DNA of 64,000 nucleotides from Streptacidiphilus sp. ASG 303 (GCF_020991365.1 NZ_JAJLRA010000011.1:1-64000); one strand, 5' to 3'. Positions 1 to 8,897 are shown, counted from the first letter of the stretch. Notes: a model not told the origin generated them from the sequence alone. Made by a program: numbers and translations.

Positions 1-123
1 GGCGGCTGCACACGATCGAGGGGCGGTCCCATGAAGACCGCCCCTGATGAGACGTTCGCCCACTACACTCACGCGCGCAGGCCTCTGAACAGGCAAAACG
101 TCGAAGTCCTGCTGGAGTACTAG
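1..123 (+). other. Window edge: hairpin and possible end of an upstream reading frame
   Basis: A frame open from the window edge ends in TAG at 121-123. An ATG at 31 preceded by GAGGGG would give a 30-residue peptide ending in EVLLEY. Its codons (CCT, GAT, ACT, AGG, CAA, GAA) are not typical of the GC-rich genes around it, so it may be non-coding or foreign. A 10 bp perfect inverted repeat (19-28 with 36-45, loop of 7) sits in the same place and could be the terminator of a gene lying outside the window. Confidence 0.3.
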
Positions 124-355
124 GCGGACCGCCCGGCCGGGACGGCCCGGCGCGGAGCGGGGACCGCCGGTCGCCGGCCCTCCCCGCCGGACGCGTACGG
201 ACCGGCCTCGGGGGACGCGCGAACGGACCAGCCCGGATCGCGGCGGCCCGGCGCCCCGCCGATGCTGGGGACGTCGTCGGCACCCCCGGCACGGGTGCCC
301 CCGAGTCCTCCGCGGCCCAGTGCCGTCCGGGGAGTCCCGGAGGGGCGTGGTGCGC
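124..355. other. Intergenic, nothing recognised
   Basis: This GC-rich stretch lies upstream of the ammonia-lyase homologue. I see no convincing promoter hexamers, RNA gene or small ORF. Confidence 0.4.
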
Positions 356-2146
356 ATGGTGAGGTTCAGGATGTGGCCGGCCCCCGGGGCCCGGCGGACC
401 GGCCGCGGCGCCCGCCGGTCCGGCCGGCCGGCGGATCCCCGGACGTGGACCGCCGTGGCGGTCGTCGCCGCGCTGGTGTCGTCGTCCGTCGCGGGGGCGC
501 CGGCCCGTCCGGCCGCCGCGCCCGCCGCCGGCGTGCCGGGGCCTCGCGCCGGGGAGGCGGACCTGCTGCTGGACGGGGACTCGTTGACGCTCGGCCAGAT
601 GTTCGCGGTCCTGGACGCCTCCCGCGTCTCGGTACGGCTCACCGCAGGGGCGCGCGCGAGGATGCGGCGGAACCGGGCCGGGGCGCTCGGGGCCCTGCGC
701 TCCGGGGCGCGCGTCTACGGCTGGAACCAGGCGCTCGGCCCGCTCAAGGACCGCGAGCTCACCCAGGCCGAGCAGCGCCGTTTCCAGCGCAACATCCTGC
801 TGTCGAACGCGGCGGGCACCGGTGCGCCCTTCCCGCCGCAGGTGGCGCGGCTGGCGCTGGTGCTCCGCGCCAACCAGATGGCGCGCGGCCGGATGGGGGT
901 GCGCCCCCAGCTGGCGGAGCGGCTGCTGGACCTGGTGAACGCCGGGGTCACGCCCGAGATGCCGCAGGTCGGCTCGTTGGGGATCGGCGACCTCCAGCCC
1001 ATGGCCGAGGCCGGGCTGGTCGCGATCGGCGAGGAGGCGCCCGCCCGGTACCGCGGCGTGGTCGGCCCGGCTTCGCGGGTCCTGCCCAGAGCGGGCCTGG
1101 CGCGGTCCTTCACCCTGGAGCAGGGGGAGGCGCTGGCGGTGATCAGCGGCAGCACCGTGGTCGCCGCCGACTTCGTCCACGCCCTCCGGCGGGCCGAGCG
1201 GCTCGCCGGCCTGGCCGAGGGCGGCCTGGCGCTGTTCATGGACGCCACGGGGGCCGAGGCCGCCGCCCTGGACGCCCGGACGCACGCCGAGCGCCACATC
1301 CCCGGCGAGACCGGTGTCGCGGCCCGGTTGCGGGCCCTCGTGGCGGGCAGCGGCTGGATGACCGACGCCGGGCGCCGTCGGCGCGGGGAGACCCACGACC
1401 GGGTGCAGGACGCAGTGTCCGTGCGGGCGGCACCCCACATCCTGGGGGCGCTCCGCGAGGCGCTGGCCGACGACCGCACCGTCCTCGAACGCGAGGCCGG
1501 CTCGTCCACGTCCAACCCCCTGGTCTTCCCCGTGCCCGGCGGACCGGACGAGTTCCTGATGGGCGGCAACTACGACGGCGACCTGCTCGCCCACGAGATC
1601 GACCGGCTGAACGGCCACATCGCCGACGTCGGCGTGCTGTACGAGCAGCTCTCGGCCCGCCTGCTGTCCCCGGTGTGGAGCTACGGCCTTCCCGCGAGCC
1701 TCGCGGGCGGCAAGGTCGGGCTCAACTCCGGCATGGTCCAGGTGCAGACGGTGGCGACCGCGCTGGTGCCCGAGATGCAGGTGAGGGCGTACCCGCCGAG
1801 CGTGCTGTCACGCCCGGCGAAGACCGGGCAGGAGGACCACAACACCATGGCCATGGCCTCCGTCCGGGCGCTGCAGGAGAACCTGGACCGCCTGGAGGTC
1901 GTCATCGCCGTGGAGATGCTGATGTCCGCGCAGGGCATCGACCTGATCCGCGCGAGGATGGACGGACTCCCCCTGGGGGCGGGGACGGCGCTCCTGTGGC
2001 GCGCGATCCGCCGCCGCATCCCTCCCCTGGGGGACGACCGGTGGATGTCCCCGGACCTCGACGCGATGATCCGCCTGGTGGCCGGCGGGGAACTCCTGGA
2101 CGCCGTCCGCCGGGCCGACGCCGGGAGGCTCCGGCGGACCCCCTGA
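356..2146 (+). CDS. Secreted aromatic amino acid lyase (HAL/PAL) homologue lacking the MIO triad
   Basis: This 596-residue protein belongs to the histidine/phenylalanine ammonia-lyase superfamily. The C-terminal half has the family signatures SSTSNPLVFP (near residue 385), GGNYDGD, VGLNSGM and GQEDHNTM. The N-terminal tyrosine loop appears as YGWNQALG. Normal members carry GASGDL, whose Ala-Ser-Gly cyclises into the MIO electrophile. Here residues ~205-212 read GSLGIGDL, so the triad is missing and the loop is one residue short. The N-terminus is Arg-rich followed by a hydrophobic stretch (WTAVAVVAALVSSSVAG), like an export signal, which is unexpected for a cytosolic enzyme family. The start is uncertain: in-frame GTG at 320, 347 and 350 are alternatives. 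I chose ATG 356 because GGAGGGG lies about 10 bases upstream. Deaminase activity is doubtful; a binding or structural role is possible. Confidence 0.75.
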   Translation: MVRFRMWPAPGARRTGRGARRSGRPADPRTWTAVAVVAALVSSSVAGAPARPAAAPAAGVPGPRAGEADLLLDGDSLTLGQMFAVLDASRVSVRLTAGARARMRRNRAGALGALRSGARVYGWNQALGPLKDRELTQAEQRRFQRNILLSNAAGTGAPFPPQVARLALVLRANQMARGRMGVRPQLAERLLDLVNAGVTPEMPQVGSLGIGDLQPMAEAGLVAIGEEAPARYRGVVGPASRVLPRAGLARSFTLEQGEALAVISGSTVVAADFVHALRRAERLAGLAEGGLALFMDATGAEAAALDARTHAERHIPGETGVAARLRALVAGSGWMTDAGRRRRGETHDRVQDAVSVRAAPHILGALREALADDRTVLEREAGSSTSNPLVFPVPGGPDEFLMGGNYDGDLLAHEIDRLNGHIADVGVLYEQLSARLLSPVWSYGLPASLAGGKVGLNSGMVQVQTVATALVPEMQVRAYPPSVLSRPAKTGQEDHNTMAMASVRALQENLDRLEVVIAVEMLMSAQGIDLIRARMDGLPLGAGTALLWRAIRRRIPPLGDDRWMSPDLDAMIRLVAGGELLDAVRRADAGRLRRTP

Positions 2147-2638
2147 GGAGCCGCGGCGACCCCTGACGCCCCTCCCCCCGGCCGCCTCCGGAACGCACCG
2201 GACGGGCCGGGACCCGCGCGCCTTTCCTGCCCGGCAGGGTCGTCGGCGCCCGCCGGGCCGACGAGCGTCCGCCGAACGGCGACCTCTGCAGGGCCGGGGG
2301 CGAACCGGCCGCGCGGGGCCGATGGTTGCGGGGCGGTGGCCACGAGGCAAAAGGTCCCCCCTGTTTCGGTACGGGATTGTTCGAAAGCCGCTCTGCGGGC
2401 CGTCGGGGCGCCGGCGATGACGCATGCTGCCTGCCATGGGCACCAGCAGCATCCGTACCGGGGCGGCGGCCGCGGGCATCGGCCCCGGCGACGGGCGCCG
2501 CCCCCCGGACGTCCCCGGGGGCCGGTCGGGACCAGGGGTGTCCGCGCCCGGCAGCCGGGCGCGGTACCGGCGCGCGGCCGCGCCGTGCCGCTGCGCCGCC
2601 CGCCTCCCGTACGTCACCGACCGCGCCGAGGAAACACC
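2147..2638. other. Intergenic region with a weak hairpin
   Basis: About 490 bases without a convincing gene. An 8 bp inverted repeat TCGTCGGC/GCCGACGA (2240-2264) may terminate the lyase-like gene. A 72-codon frame at 2424-2642 lacks Streptomyces-like composition and overlaps the start of the next gene, so I treat it as a shadow. Confidence 0.4.
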
Positions 2639-3925
2639 GTGACCGTGGCACCCGGCATCCCCGCAGCCGACGAGGGGACCGCGTCCGGCGTACCGCCGGC
2701 CCGGCGGGTCCTCCCCGGGCGGATGCCCGGACGCCTGCGCCCCCGCCTCCCGCGCCTGCGTGCGGCGGTGCGCGACGCGGCACCGGCGCTGCTGGGCTTC
2801 GCCGCCGTGCGGGCGGTCGGCGTGGGTGTGCTCCTGGCCTGGGGGCACCGGCGCGGCCGCCCGGCCGTCGGGAGGCTCTCCACGCTGTGGGACGCGAAGT
2901 GGTACGCCGACATCGCGGCGCACGGGTACGACCGGGCGATACCCGCGCCCGACGCGCACGGGCACGCCTACACGAACCTGGCGTTCTTCCCCCTGTACCC
3001 GTGGCTGATCCGCGTGGTGCGGGCCCTGACGCCGCTGGCCACCGCGCACGCGGCGCTCCTGGTCGCCTGGGCGGCGTCGCTGGCCGCGGCCTGGGGGATC
3101 TTCGCGGTGACCGCCGGCCGCCACGGCCGCCGGGCGGGCGCGCTGGCCGCCGTGCTCTGGGGGGTGCTGCCGCACGCCGTGATCGAGAGCGCGGCGTACA
3201 CGGAGGCGCTCTTCACCGCCCTGGCCGCCTGGTCGCTGCACGCCGTGCTGGCCCGGCACTGGGTGCGGGCCGGTGCGCTCTGCTGCCTGGCGGGGCTCAC
3301 ACGGCCGAGCGCGGTGGCCCTGGTGGCGGCGATCGGGGCCGCGGCGGCCGCCGAACTCGTACGGATCCGCCGGGGGCGGCGCCCGGACGCCGCGGCGGAC
3401 GGGACGGTGCCCGGGGCGGCGTGGTGGCGGCCGTGCCTGGGGGCGCTGATCGCCCCGCTCGGCTGGCTCGGGTTCGTCGCCTGGGTCGGCGCCAGGCTCG
3501 GCCGGTGGGACGGCTACTTCGCCGTCCAGATGCTGTGGGACTCGCACGTCGACTGGGGGCGCTCCACCGCGCACAGCCTCAGGGGGCTCATCGTGCACGC
3601 GGCCCCGGTGCCGCTCGGGCGGGTGGTGGTCGTGCTCGTCCTCCTCGCCGCCCTGGTGCTCCTCGCCGTGTCGGTGGCGCAACGCCAGCCGCTCGCCCTG
3701 CTCGCGTACGGCGCGGGGGTGATGGCGATCGCCCTGGGGGACGCCGCCTACCTGAGCAGCCGGGCCCGCTTCCTGCTCCCCGCCTTCCCCCTGCTGCTCC
3801 CTCTGGCGACCGGCCTGGCCCGGGTCCGCTCCCGGAGCACCCGGGCCATCCTGGTCTGCTCGGCGGCCCTGCTCTCGGCCGCCTACGGCGGCTACCTCGT
3901 GTACGCCTCCCGCCTCACCCTCTGA
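2639..3925 (+). CDS. Polytopic membrane mannosyltransferase (PIG-V/GT-C-like)
   Basis: A 428-residue integral membrane protein with roughly eight to ten hydrophobic segments. The conserved WDAKWYADIAAHGY motif after the first membrane segment matches the W-D-x-x-W-Y-x-x-I-A-x-x-G-Y signature of PIG-V-like mannosyltransferases, which use a lipid-linked sugar donor. The Asp in this loop is the likely catalytic or metal-binding residue. Further loops contain NLAFFPLYPW and LTRPSA, typical of the family. The start is GTG 2639, with GAGGAA seven bases upstream; longer frames to 2336 are not supported. It stands alone, so its acceptor (glycoprotein or glycolipid) cannot be read from context. Confidence 0.7.
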   Translation: MTVAPGIPAADEGTASGVPPARRVLPGRMPGRLRPRLPRLRAAVRDAAPALLGFAAVRAVGVGVLLAWGHRRGRPAVGRLSTLWDAKWYADIAAHGYDRAIPAPDAHGHAYTNLAFFPLYPWLIRVVRALTPLATAHAALLVAWAASLAAAWGIFAVTAGRHGRRAGALAAVLWGVLPHAVIESAAYTEALFTALAAWSLHAVLARHWVRAGALCCLAGLTRPSAVALVAAIGAAAAAELVRIRRGRRPDAAADGTVPGAAWWRPCLGALIAPLGWLGFVAWVGARLGRWDGYFAVQMLWDSHVDWGRSTAHSLRGLIVHAAPVPLGRVVVVLVLLAALVLLAVSVAQRQPLALLAYGAGVMAIALGDAAYLSSRARFLLPAFPLLLPLATGLARVRSRSTRAILVCSAALLSAAYGGYLVYASRLTL

Positions 3926-4193
3926 GGCCGCCCGGCCGGTGCCCCGGAGCAGCGGTCCTCGGCGGCCGGGGCCCGGGCCCGCGCCCGGACCTCCTCGGGT
4001 CTCCCCCGCCGAGGGGGCGGGCACCTGCCGGCGGGGACGGGCCCCGGTGCGGCCGGCGGTGCGGCGGGGCTGCCGCGGTGCGGTCGGGGAGTCCGTGCGG
4101 CGGTGCCGTGCCCCCACGTCCGGTCGGGACCGACCGCCGGAGACCCGGCCGCGACCGGACGTGCGGGCGGGAGAGGCGCCCCGCGGGCGGCCG

Positions 4194-4802
4194 CTACGGG
4201 CTGACGGCGAGGAAGGCGGTGGTGCGGACGGTGTCGTCGCACTCCGCGATGTCGCTCCCGTCCTCCATGCCGAGCTGCAGCCTGCCGCCCGCGACGCCCA
4301 GCACGAGCGACGGGGCGGTGCGCGGGGTCGCGCCGGAGGGGCAGTAGCCGTCCCCCTCCCCCAGGACCTGGTGGAAGGTGAGCCGGACCCAGGCCCGGCC
4401 GCCGACGGCCAGCAGGACCGGCCGGGCCGTGCCCTCGGGGGTGGCTCTCAGCGGCCGGTTGCGCTGCGGCGCCCCCTGGCCGGCCAGGGCCACGAGGGCG
4501 GGGAAGCCCTTCAGGACGCACGGCCCGGGCCCCTTGTTGACGAGGGGGACCCGCGCCGACCAGGTGCCCTTCGGGGTGCCCGACGTGAGCCGCCGGGCTG
4601 CGGGGGCGGTGAGCCGGTCGTACCGGCAGGGGCCGGGCGCGGTGCCCGCGGGCGGTGCGGGGGCGGACGGGTCCAGGACCTGCCGGACGGCCCTCGGGGA
4701 CGGGCCCGGTGCCGGTCCGGCGGGGCCGCCGCAGCCCGCGAGGAGCGTCCCCGCCGCCGCCGCGAGCACCGCGGCCGCCCTGCCCCTCGACGCACAGCTC
4801 AT
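4194..4802 (-). CDS. DUF4232-type secreted lipoprotein
   Basis: A 202-residue exported protein. The N-terminus is a lipoprotein signal peptide ending in the lipobox LLAG-C (residue ~24), followed by a Pro/Gly/Ala-rich linker. The C-terminal ~130 residues have the pattern of DUF4232: a conserved N-terminal Cys (GPCRYDRLT), PLVNKGPGPCVLKGFPAL, and a late CPSG motif. This domain is abundant in actinobacterial lipoproteins and has no proven function. The start ATG has AGGAGGA seven bases upstream. It is a single gene; the region to the mannosyltransferase (3926-4193) is convergent. Confidence 0.8.
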   Translation of the reverse strand: MSCASRGRAAAVLAAAAGTLLAGCGGPAGPAPGPSPRAVRQVLDPSAPAPPAGTAPGPCRYDRLTAPAARRLTSGTPKGTWSARVPLVNKGPGPCVLKGFPALVALAGQGAPQRNRPLRATPEGTARPVLLAVGGRAWVRLTFHQVLGEGDGYCPSGATPRTAPSLVLGVAGGRLQLGMEDGSDIAECDDTVRTTAFLAVSP

Positions 4803-4975
4803 GGCCCGTCCTCCTGGTCCTCATCGCCGGACGGTGCCGGCCGACGGCCGCGGGACGGCGTGGCAGCCGCAGCCGCGGGCGGCGGCCGCCCGTCCCCTCA
4901 CACCGTGCCCGGGGAGGGGCGGGTCCGCCTGCCGGGCGGGCCGTACGGACGAGGTCCGGCGCGGCCGCCGGCGTC

Positions 4976-5335
4976 TCAGCCGGCGGCGGACGGGGCCGGG
5001 AGAGCCCGGACGGCGGCGGCCATGGCGGCGGCGGTGTGGCCCGGGGCGACGCCCTCGAAGAGGATCACGTCGCCGCTGATGTGGTCGGTCCGCAGCGGGA
5101 GGATCTCCTGGTAGGCGGGGGACGCGTACCAGGCGCGGGCGGCGGCGAGGTCGGGGAACTCGATGACCACGACCGTCCCGGGCCACTCCCCCTCCAGGAC
5201 CTCGACGTCGGGGCCGTGGACGAGGAAGCGGCCGGAGAAGGGGGCGAGGGTGGCGTCGACGCGGTCCAGGTAGTCGAGGACGTCGGGCTCGCGGGGGCTG
5301 GGATTGCGGAGGTGGGCGAGGGCGTAGGCGGTCAC
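4976..5335 (-). CDS. DUF1330 family protein
   Basis: A 119-residue cytosolic protein with a dimeric alpha-beta barrel pattern: VVVIEFPDLAAARAWYASP, followed by residues such as EILPLRTDHISGDVILFEG. These match DUF1330. Members are small ferredoxin-like-fold proteins without a settled function. The start is GTG, with AGGAGG four to five bases before it on the minus strand. It is not obviously in an operon with its neighbours. Confidence 0.75.
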   Translation of the reverse strand: MTAYALAHLRNPSPREPDVLDYLDRVDATLAPFSGRFLVHGPDVEVLEGEWPGTVVVIEFPDLAAARAWYASPAYQEILPLRTDHISGDVILFEGVAPGHTAAAMAAAVRALPAPSAAG

Positions 5336-5500
5336 GGTGCCTCCTGGTCGTGGAACGTGCCGGACGGACTGTCCCGATCATGCCGTCCGGACCGGGGGGC
5401 GTCCACGGCCTTTCGGGTCATCGACGGGCGGGCCGGGGTCCGGTACCGGCCGGGCGGCGCCGCGGGCGGCGGACGCCGCCGGACGGGAGGTGACGGCAGG

Positions 5501-6052
5501 TCAGGAGAGGCGCGCGGCGGGTGTTCCGGTGACGTCCCACAGGTGGTGGACGGGGTCGTGCAGGAGGTAGCGGGCGAAGGACTCCACGGTGAAGGAGGCG
5601 CCGTCGCTGCGGTCGCCGGTGCGCTGCCACCGGTCGCCGGCGACGCGGTCGAAGGCGGCGGCGAGGGACTCCGCGGCGGCGGCGAGGTCGGCGGCGACCG
5701 CGGCGGGGTCCTGCTCGCCGTAGCGCTCGGCCTCGGCGGTGGCGTCCTGGTCCCAGTTCGGGAAGAGCGGCCGCTCCCGGGTGAGCATCAGGTCGAGGCG
5801 GACGGCGAAGAGGCGGAAGACGTCCCGGACGTGGCAGGCGTACTCCAGGGGCGACCACGTGCCGGGGTCCGGGCGGCGGCGCAGCTCTCCGCCGTCGGCG
5901 GAGCCGGCGGCCAGGAGGCCGGTCCAGGCGGCGGCGTTGGCGCGGAGGAGGCCGGCGACGGCCTCGCGGGGGACGGAGGAGGCGTCGAGGCCGCAGTCGG
6001 GGCAGGGGCGGCTCAGGACCCAGGTCCAGTCCTTGGTGTCGGGCGTGATCAT
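5501..6052 (-). CDS. DinB-like four-helix protein
   Basis: A 183-residue protein. The RPDPGTWSPLEYACHVRD segment, followed by repeated helices with a late His-rich RYLLHDPVHHLWDV, matches the DinB/YfiT superfamily. In this family three His residues bind a metal, and the proteins often act as thiol (bacillithiol or mycothiol) dependent transferases. The extreme N-terminus carries CPDCGLD, a CxxC pair before the main fold. The longer frame to 6913 is antisense read-through; ATG 6052 begins the recognisable domain. The substrate is unknown. Confidence 0.75.
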   Translation of the reverse strand: MITPDTKDWTWVLSRPCPDCGLDASSVPREAVAGLLRANAAAWTGLLAAGSADGGELRRRPDPGTWSPLEYACHVRDVFRLFAVRLDLMLTRERPLFPNWDQDATAEAERYGEQDPAAVAADLAAAAESLAAAFDRVAGDRWQRTGDRSDGASFTVESFARYLLHDPVHHLWDVTGTPAARLS

Positions 6053-6209
6053 GGTTCGAGGATGGCGGGGCGGCGGGGCCGGCTCCAGGGGCGGGACGGC
6101 CAGGTTGCGGGGAGTTCCTGCCATCGGCCGTCCATCCGCCCGTGCGCCCGCCTGCCCGCCCGTGCGCCCGCCTGCCCGTGCGCCCGTCCCCCGGCGCCCG
6201 CGGGCGGGG

Positions 6210-6809
6210 TCAGGGCAGGAGGCCCGCCCGGATGCGCTCCTTGACGGCGGGCCACTCGGGGGCGAGCAGCGAGTGGACGACGGTGTCGCGCCAGGTGCCG
6301 TCGAGACGGCGGACATGGCGGCGCAGCGGCCCCTCGCGCAGGCCCCCGATGCGGGCCAGGACGCCCTGGGCGGTGTAGTCCTGGTGGTCGGTCTGCCACT
6401 GCACGCGGCCGAAGCCGAGGACCTCGAAGGCGTGGTAGAGCAGGAGGAGGTGGGCCTCGACGTCGAGGGCGGTCCCGCGGTAGGGGCGGGCGACCCAGTT
6501 CCAGCCGATGCCGAGGCGCTCGTCGGGCACGGAGATGTCGAGGTAGGCGGTCCAGCCGACGGGCCGGAAGGTGCCGCGGGGGACCACGGCGAAGAGCACG
6601 GCCTCGCCGGCCGCCTGCTGGGCGAGGCGCTGCTCGACGACGCGGTGCATCTCCGCCTCGGAGCGGGGGGTGAGGGCGGGGAGCCAGCGCCACACCTCGT
6701 CGTCGTTGCCGCCGGCCAGGTGCAGGTCGGGCACGTGCGCCGGGACGAGCGGCTCCAGCCGCAGGTTGCGGCCGTCCAGGACGACGGGGGCGGGCGGTTG
6801 CGAGGCCAT
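6210..6809 (-). CDS. GNAT (RimJ/RimL-like) N-acetyltransferase
   Basis: A 199-residue GNAT-fold acetyltransferase of the RimJ/RimL-like subgroup: VLDGRNLRLEPL at the N-terminus, a central VPDERLGIGWNWVARPYRGT segment corresponding to the acetyl-CoA binding region, and an FGRVQWQTDHQ strand. The target could be a protein N-terminus or a small amine. There is no ribosome binding site before ATG 6809, but a TAACGT hexamer lies exactly seven bases upstream, so the transcript is probably leaderless. An in-frame GTG at 6818 lies inside that promoter and is not favoured. Confidence 0.75.
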   Translation of the reverse strand: MASQPPAPVVLDGRNLRLEPLVPAHVPDLHLAGGNDDEVWRWLPALTPRSEAEMHRVVEQRLAQQAAGEAVLFAVVPRGTFRPVGWTAYLDISVPDERLGIGWNWVARPYRGTALDVEAHLLLLYHAFEVLGFGRVQWQTDHQDYTAQGVLARIGGLREGPLRRHVRRLDGTWRDTVVHSLLAPEWPAVKERIRAGLLP

Positions 6810-6816
6810 GGGTCGC

Positions 6817-6822
6817 ACGTTA
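6817..6822 (-). promoter_or_regulatory. -10 hexamer of leaderless GNAT gene
   Basis: TAACGT on the minus strand is separated from ATG 6809 by seven bases, placing the transcription start at the A of the start codon. Confidence 0.5.
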
Positions 6823-6938
6823 GTCCGGGTTCCGCCGGTCCGGGCGGTTTCCGCGGGGGCCGGTCCGCGCCCGGGAGGGCCGCCGTGCGCGGGGGCCGGA
6901 CCGGGGCGTGCACGGGCGGGTCCCGGGCCGGGCGGGGC

Positions 6939-8396
6939 TCAGAGCGAGCTGCCGGCCTTCCAGTCCGCCCAGGAGAGGTTCCAGCCGTTGAGGCCGTTGG
7001 CGGGCGCGACGGTGCGGTCCCCGGAGTGGACCACCTCGACCACGTCGCCGACCATCGAGCTGCCGTAGAACTCGGCGCCGGGGGTGTTCGGGTCCCTGCC
7101 GCCCTTGGTGTCGCGCAGGCCGATGCAGCCGTGGCTGACGTTCTCGTGGCCGAAGACGGAGGGCGGGGACCAGTAGTTGCCGTGGATGAAGGTGCCGGAG
7201 GTGGTGAGCCGCTGCGCGTGGGGGACGTCGGGGATGTCGTACTCGCCGCCGAGGCCGACGGTGCGGGAGTTCATCCGGGTCTGCGGGTACCGCTCGGAGA
7301 TCACCATCACCCCCTCCCAGGTGGGGTGCTGCGGGCTGCCGCCGGTGACCTCGTAGACCGCGCTCGTCCGTCCGTCGCGGCGGACGGTCATCCGCCCGGT
7401 GGCGAGGTCGACGGTGCTGACCTGGCTGCGGCCGATGGTGAAGTGCACGTCCTTGGACTGGACCCCGTACACGCCCTTCGCGCCCCGGACGTCCCTGAGC
7501 CGCAGCCGCAGGGTGATGCGGGTGCCGGCCGCCCAGTAGTGCCGGGGGCGGAAGTCGAGCCGGGTGGCGTCGAACCAGTGGCCGACGACCTCCACCGGCG
7601 GGTCGGCCTCCACGGTGACGGCCTGCTGCACGGCCCTGCGGTCGGTGATCGGCGTGTTGAAGACGATCGAGACCGGCATGCCGACGCCCGAGACGGAGCC
7701 GTCCTCGGGGGTGAAGAACCCCACGAAGGTGTGGTCGGGCGCCTTGGTGGTGAAGGAGGTGTTGGACACCGCCTGCAGCTTCGCGGCGTCGACGGCGGTC
7801 GCCGACACGGTGTAGCGGGTGGAGATGTGCAGGGGGCCGGTGGACCGCCAGCGGGTGGAGCCGGCCTCCAGGGTGCCCGCCACCTGCCGGTCGGCCTCGT
7901 CGGCGACCCGGACGGAGGTGAGGCGGCCGCCGGAGGCGGTGACGGTGACGCCCTGCTCGGAGTCGGCGTTGCGGGTGCCGTCCGGCGGGTCGACGGCGAT
8001 CCGGGCGGTGGAGACCCTGGGGGTGCTGCTGCTCGGGGAGGCGGACGGGGTCCCGGCGGGGGCGGCGGAACCCCGGGGGGAGCCGGCCGAGCCGGAGGCG
8101 CCGGGGCTCTGCCCGCCCTTGGCCCCGTCGGAGCCGTTGCTGCACGCGGCGGCCAGGGCGGCGGGGGCCACCGCGAGGCCGGCCAGGACGCTGCGGCGCG
8201 TCCAGTCGCGGGGGGCTGGCGGGGCGGCGGGCGGGAGCGGGCCCGCGGCGGCGGGCGGCCCGTCCGGCGGGGCCGCGCCGGGCGGAGCCGTGTCCGGCGG
8301 GCGGGCGGGGCGGTCCGGGGGACGTCCGGCGTCCGGCGGCTGCGGGGGTTCCGGACGCCGCGGGGTTTCCGGGGGCTGCCTGTCGGGTGCCGTCAC
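6939..8396 (-). CDS. Tat-exported L,D-transpeptidase lipoprotein (YkuD)
   Basis: A 485-residue peptidoglycan cross-linking enzyme. Domain order: about 65 Pro-rich residues, a twin-arginine signal TRRSVLAG with lipobox ALAAAC (Cys near residue 86), a Ser/Gly/Pro linker, two Ig-like domains (~130-330), and a C-terminal YkuD domain. The catalytic motif is seen as HGNYW and then SHGCIGL, whose Cys is the nucleophile making 3-3 cross-links from tetrapeptide donors. The Pro-rich region ahead of the Tat signal is odd. The GTG start has GGAGA six bases before it, but a later start may be the real one. Confidence 0.85.
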   Translation of the reverse strand: MTAPDRQPPETPRRPEPPQPPDAGRPPDRPARPPDTAPPGAAPPDGPPAAAGPLPPAAPPAPRDWTRRSVLAGLAVAPAALAAACSNGSDGAKGGQSPGASGSAGSPRGSAAPAGTPSASPSSSTPRVSTARIAVDPPDGTRNADSEQGVTVTASGGRLTSVRVADEADRQVAGTLEAGSTRWRSTGPLHISTRYTVSATAVDAAKLQAVSNTSFTTKAPDHTFVGFFTPEDGSVSGVGMPVSIVFNTPITDRRAVQQAVTVEADPPVEVVGHWFDATRLDFRPRHYWAAGTRITLRLRLRDVRGAKGVYGVQSKDVHFTIGRSQVSTVDLATGRMTVRRDGRTSAVYEVTGGSPQHPTWEGVMVISERYPQTRMNSRTVGLGGEYDIPDVPHAQRLTTSGTFIHGNYWSPPSVFGHENVSHGCIGLRDTKGGRDPNTPGAEFYGSSMVGDVVEVVHSGDRTVAPANGLNGWNLSWADWKAGSSL

Positions 8397-8545
8397 GTCG
8401 CCGTCTCCCTTGCTGCTCCTCGCGCCTGCCGCTCCTCGCGCGTGCTGCCGGTGGTGGGGGGCGTACCGTCCAACATATGCCCGTCGGGGAGGCCCCGCCG
8501 GGCGGGGCCCCCCCGACGGGAGGGGTCACTCGGGGACGGGAGGGG

Positions 8546-8890
8546 TCACTCCCGGGCGGCTCCGTCGCCGGTGTCGTAGAGGTCCCAGTCCTCGTTCTCG
8601 GGCTCGAACTCGGTGTGCGCGGACTCCCAGGTGGCCTGGGCGAGCTCCACACCGGGGACCTCGCCGAGCAGCTGCAGCGGGTCCACGAAGTGGGCGAGCG
8701 AACCGGACGGGTCCAGCTCGATGGCCTCCACCGCCTGGGCCCGCTCGTCGTCGTCCATGTACGTGTCGTGCTTCACCTGCTCCAGCGCGGCGGCCTTGAG
8801 GGCGGCCTCGTCGGTGATCTCGGCGACGAGTTCGATGTGCAGGCGGACGTAGCGGGGCTCGCCGCCGTCCTTGGTGTCGGTGCTGGTCAT
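8546..8890 (-). CDS. Conserved hypothetical acidic protein
   Basis: A 114-residue soluble protein I do not recognise as a named family. It is strongly acidic at the C-terminus (EPENEDWDLYDTGDGAARE) with alternating strands and helices (YVRLHIELVAEIT, EAIELDPSG). There is no signal peptide or membrane segment. ATG 8890 is supported by TACGCT seven bases upstream and by the lack of a ribosome binding site, so it is probably leaderless. The same hexamer precedes other leaderless genes in this window. Confidence 0.65.
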   Translation of the reverse strand: MTSTDTKDGGEPRYVRLHIELVAEITDEAALKAAALEQVKHDTYMDDDERAQAVEAIELDPSGSLAHFVDPLQLLGEVPGVELAQATWESAHTEFEPENEDWDLYDTGDGAARE

Positions 8891-8897
8891 GCCTGCG

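Noticed and set aside
2424-2642. Small plus-strand frame before the mannosyltransferase
   Set aside because: No ribosome site, shadow-like composition, and overlap with the better-supported GTG start.
5739-8579. A plus-strand frame of over 900 codons opposite the DinB, GNAT and transpeptidase genes
   Set aside because: It is antisense to three recognised genes and has low-complexity content.
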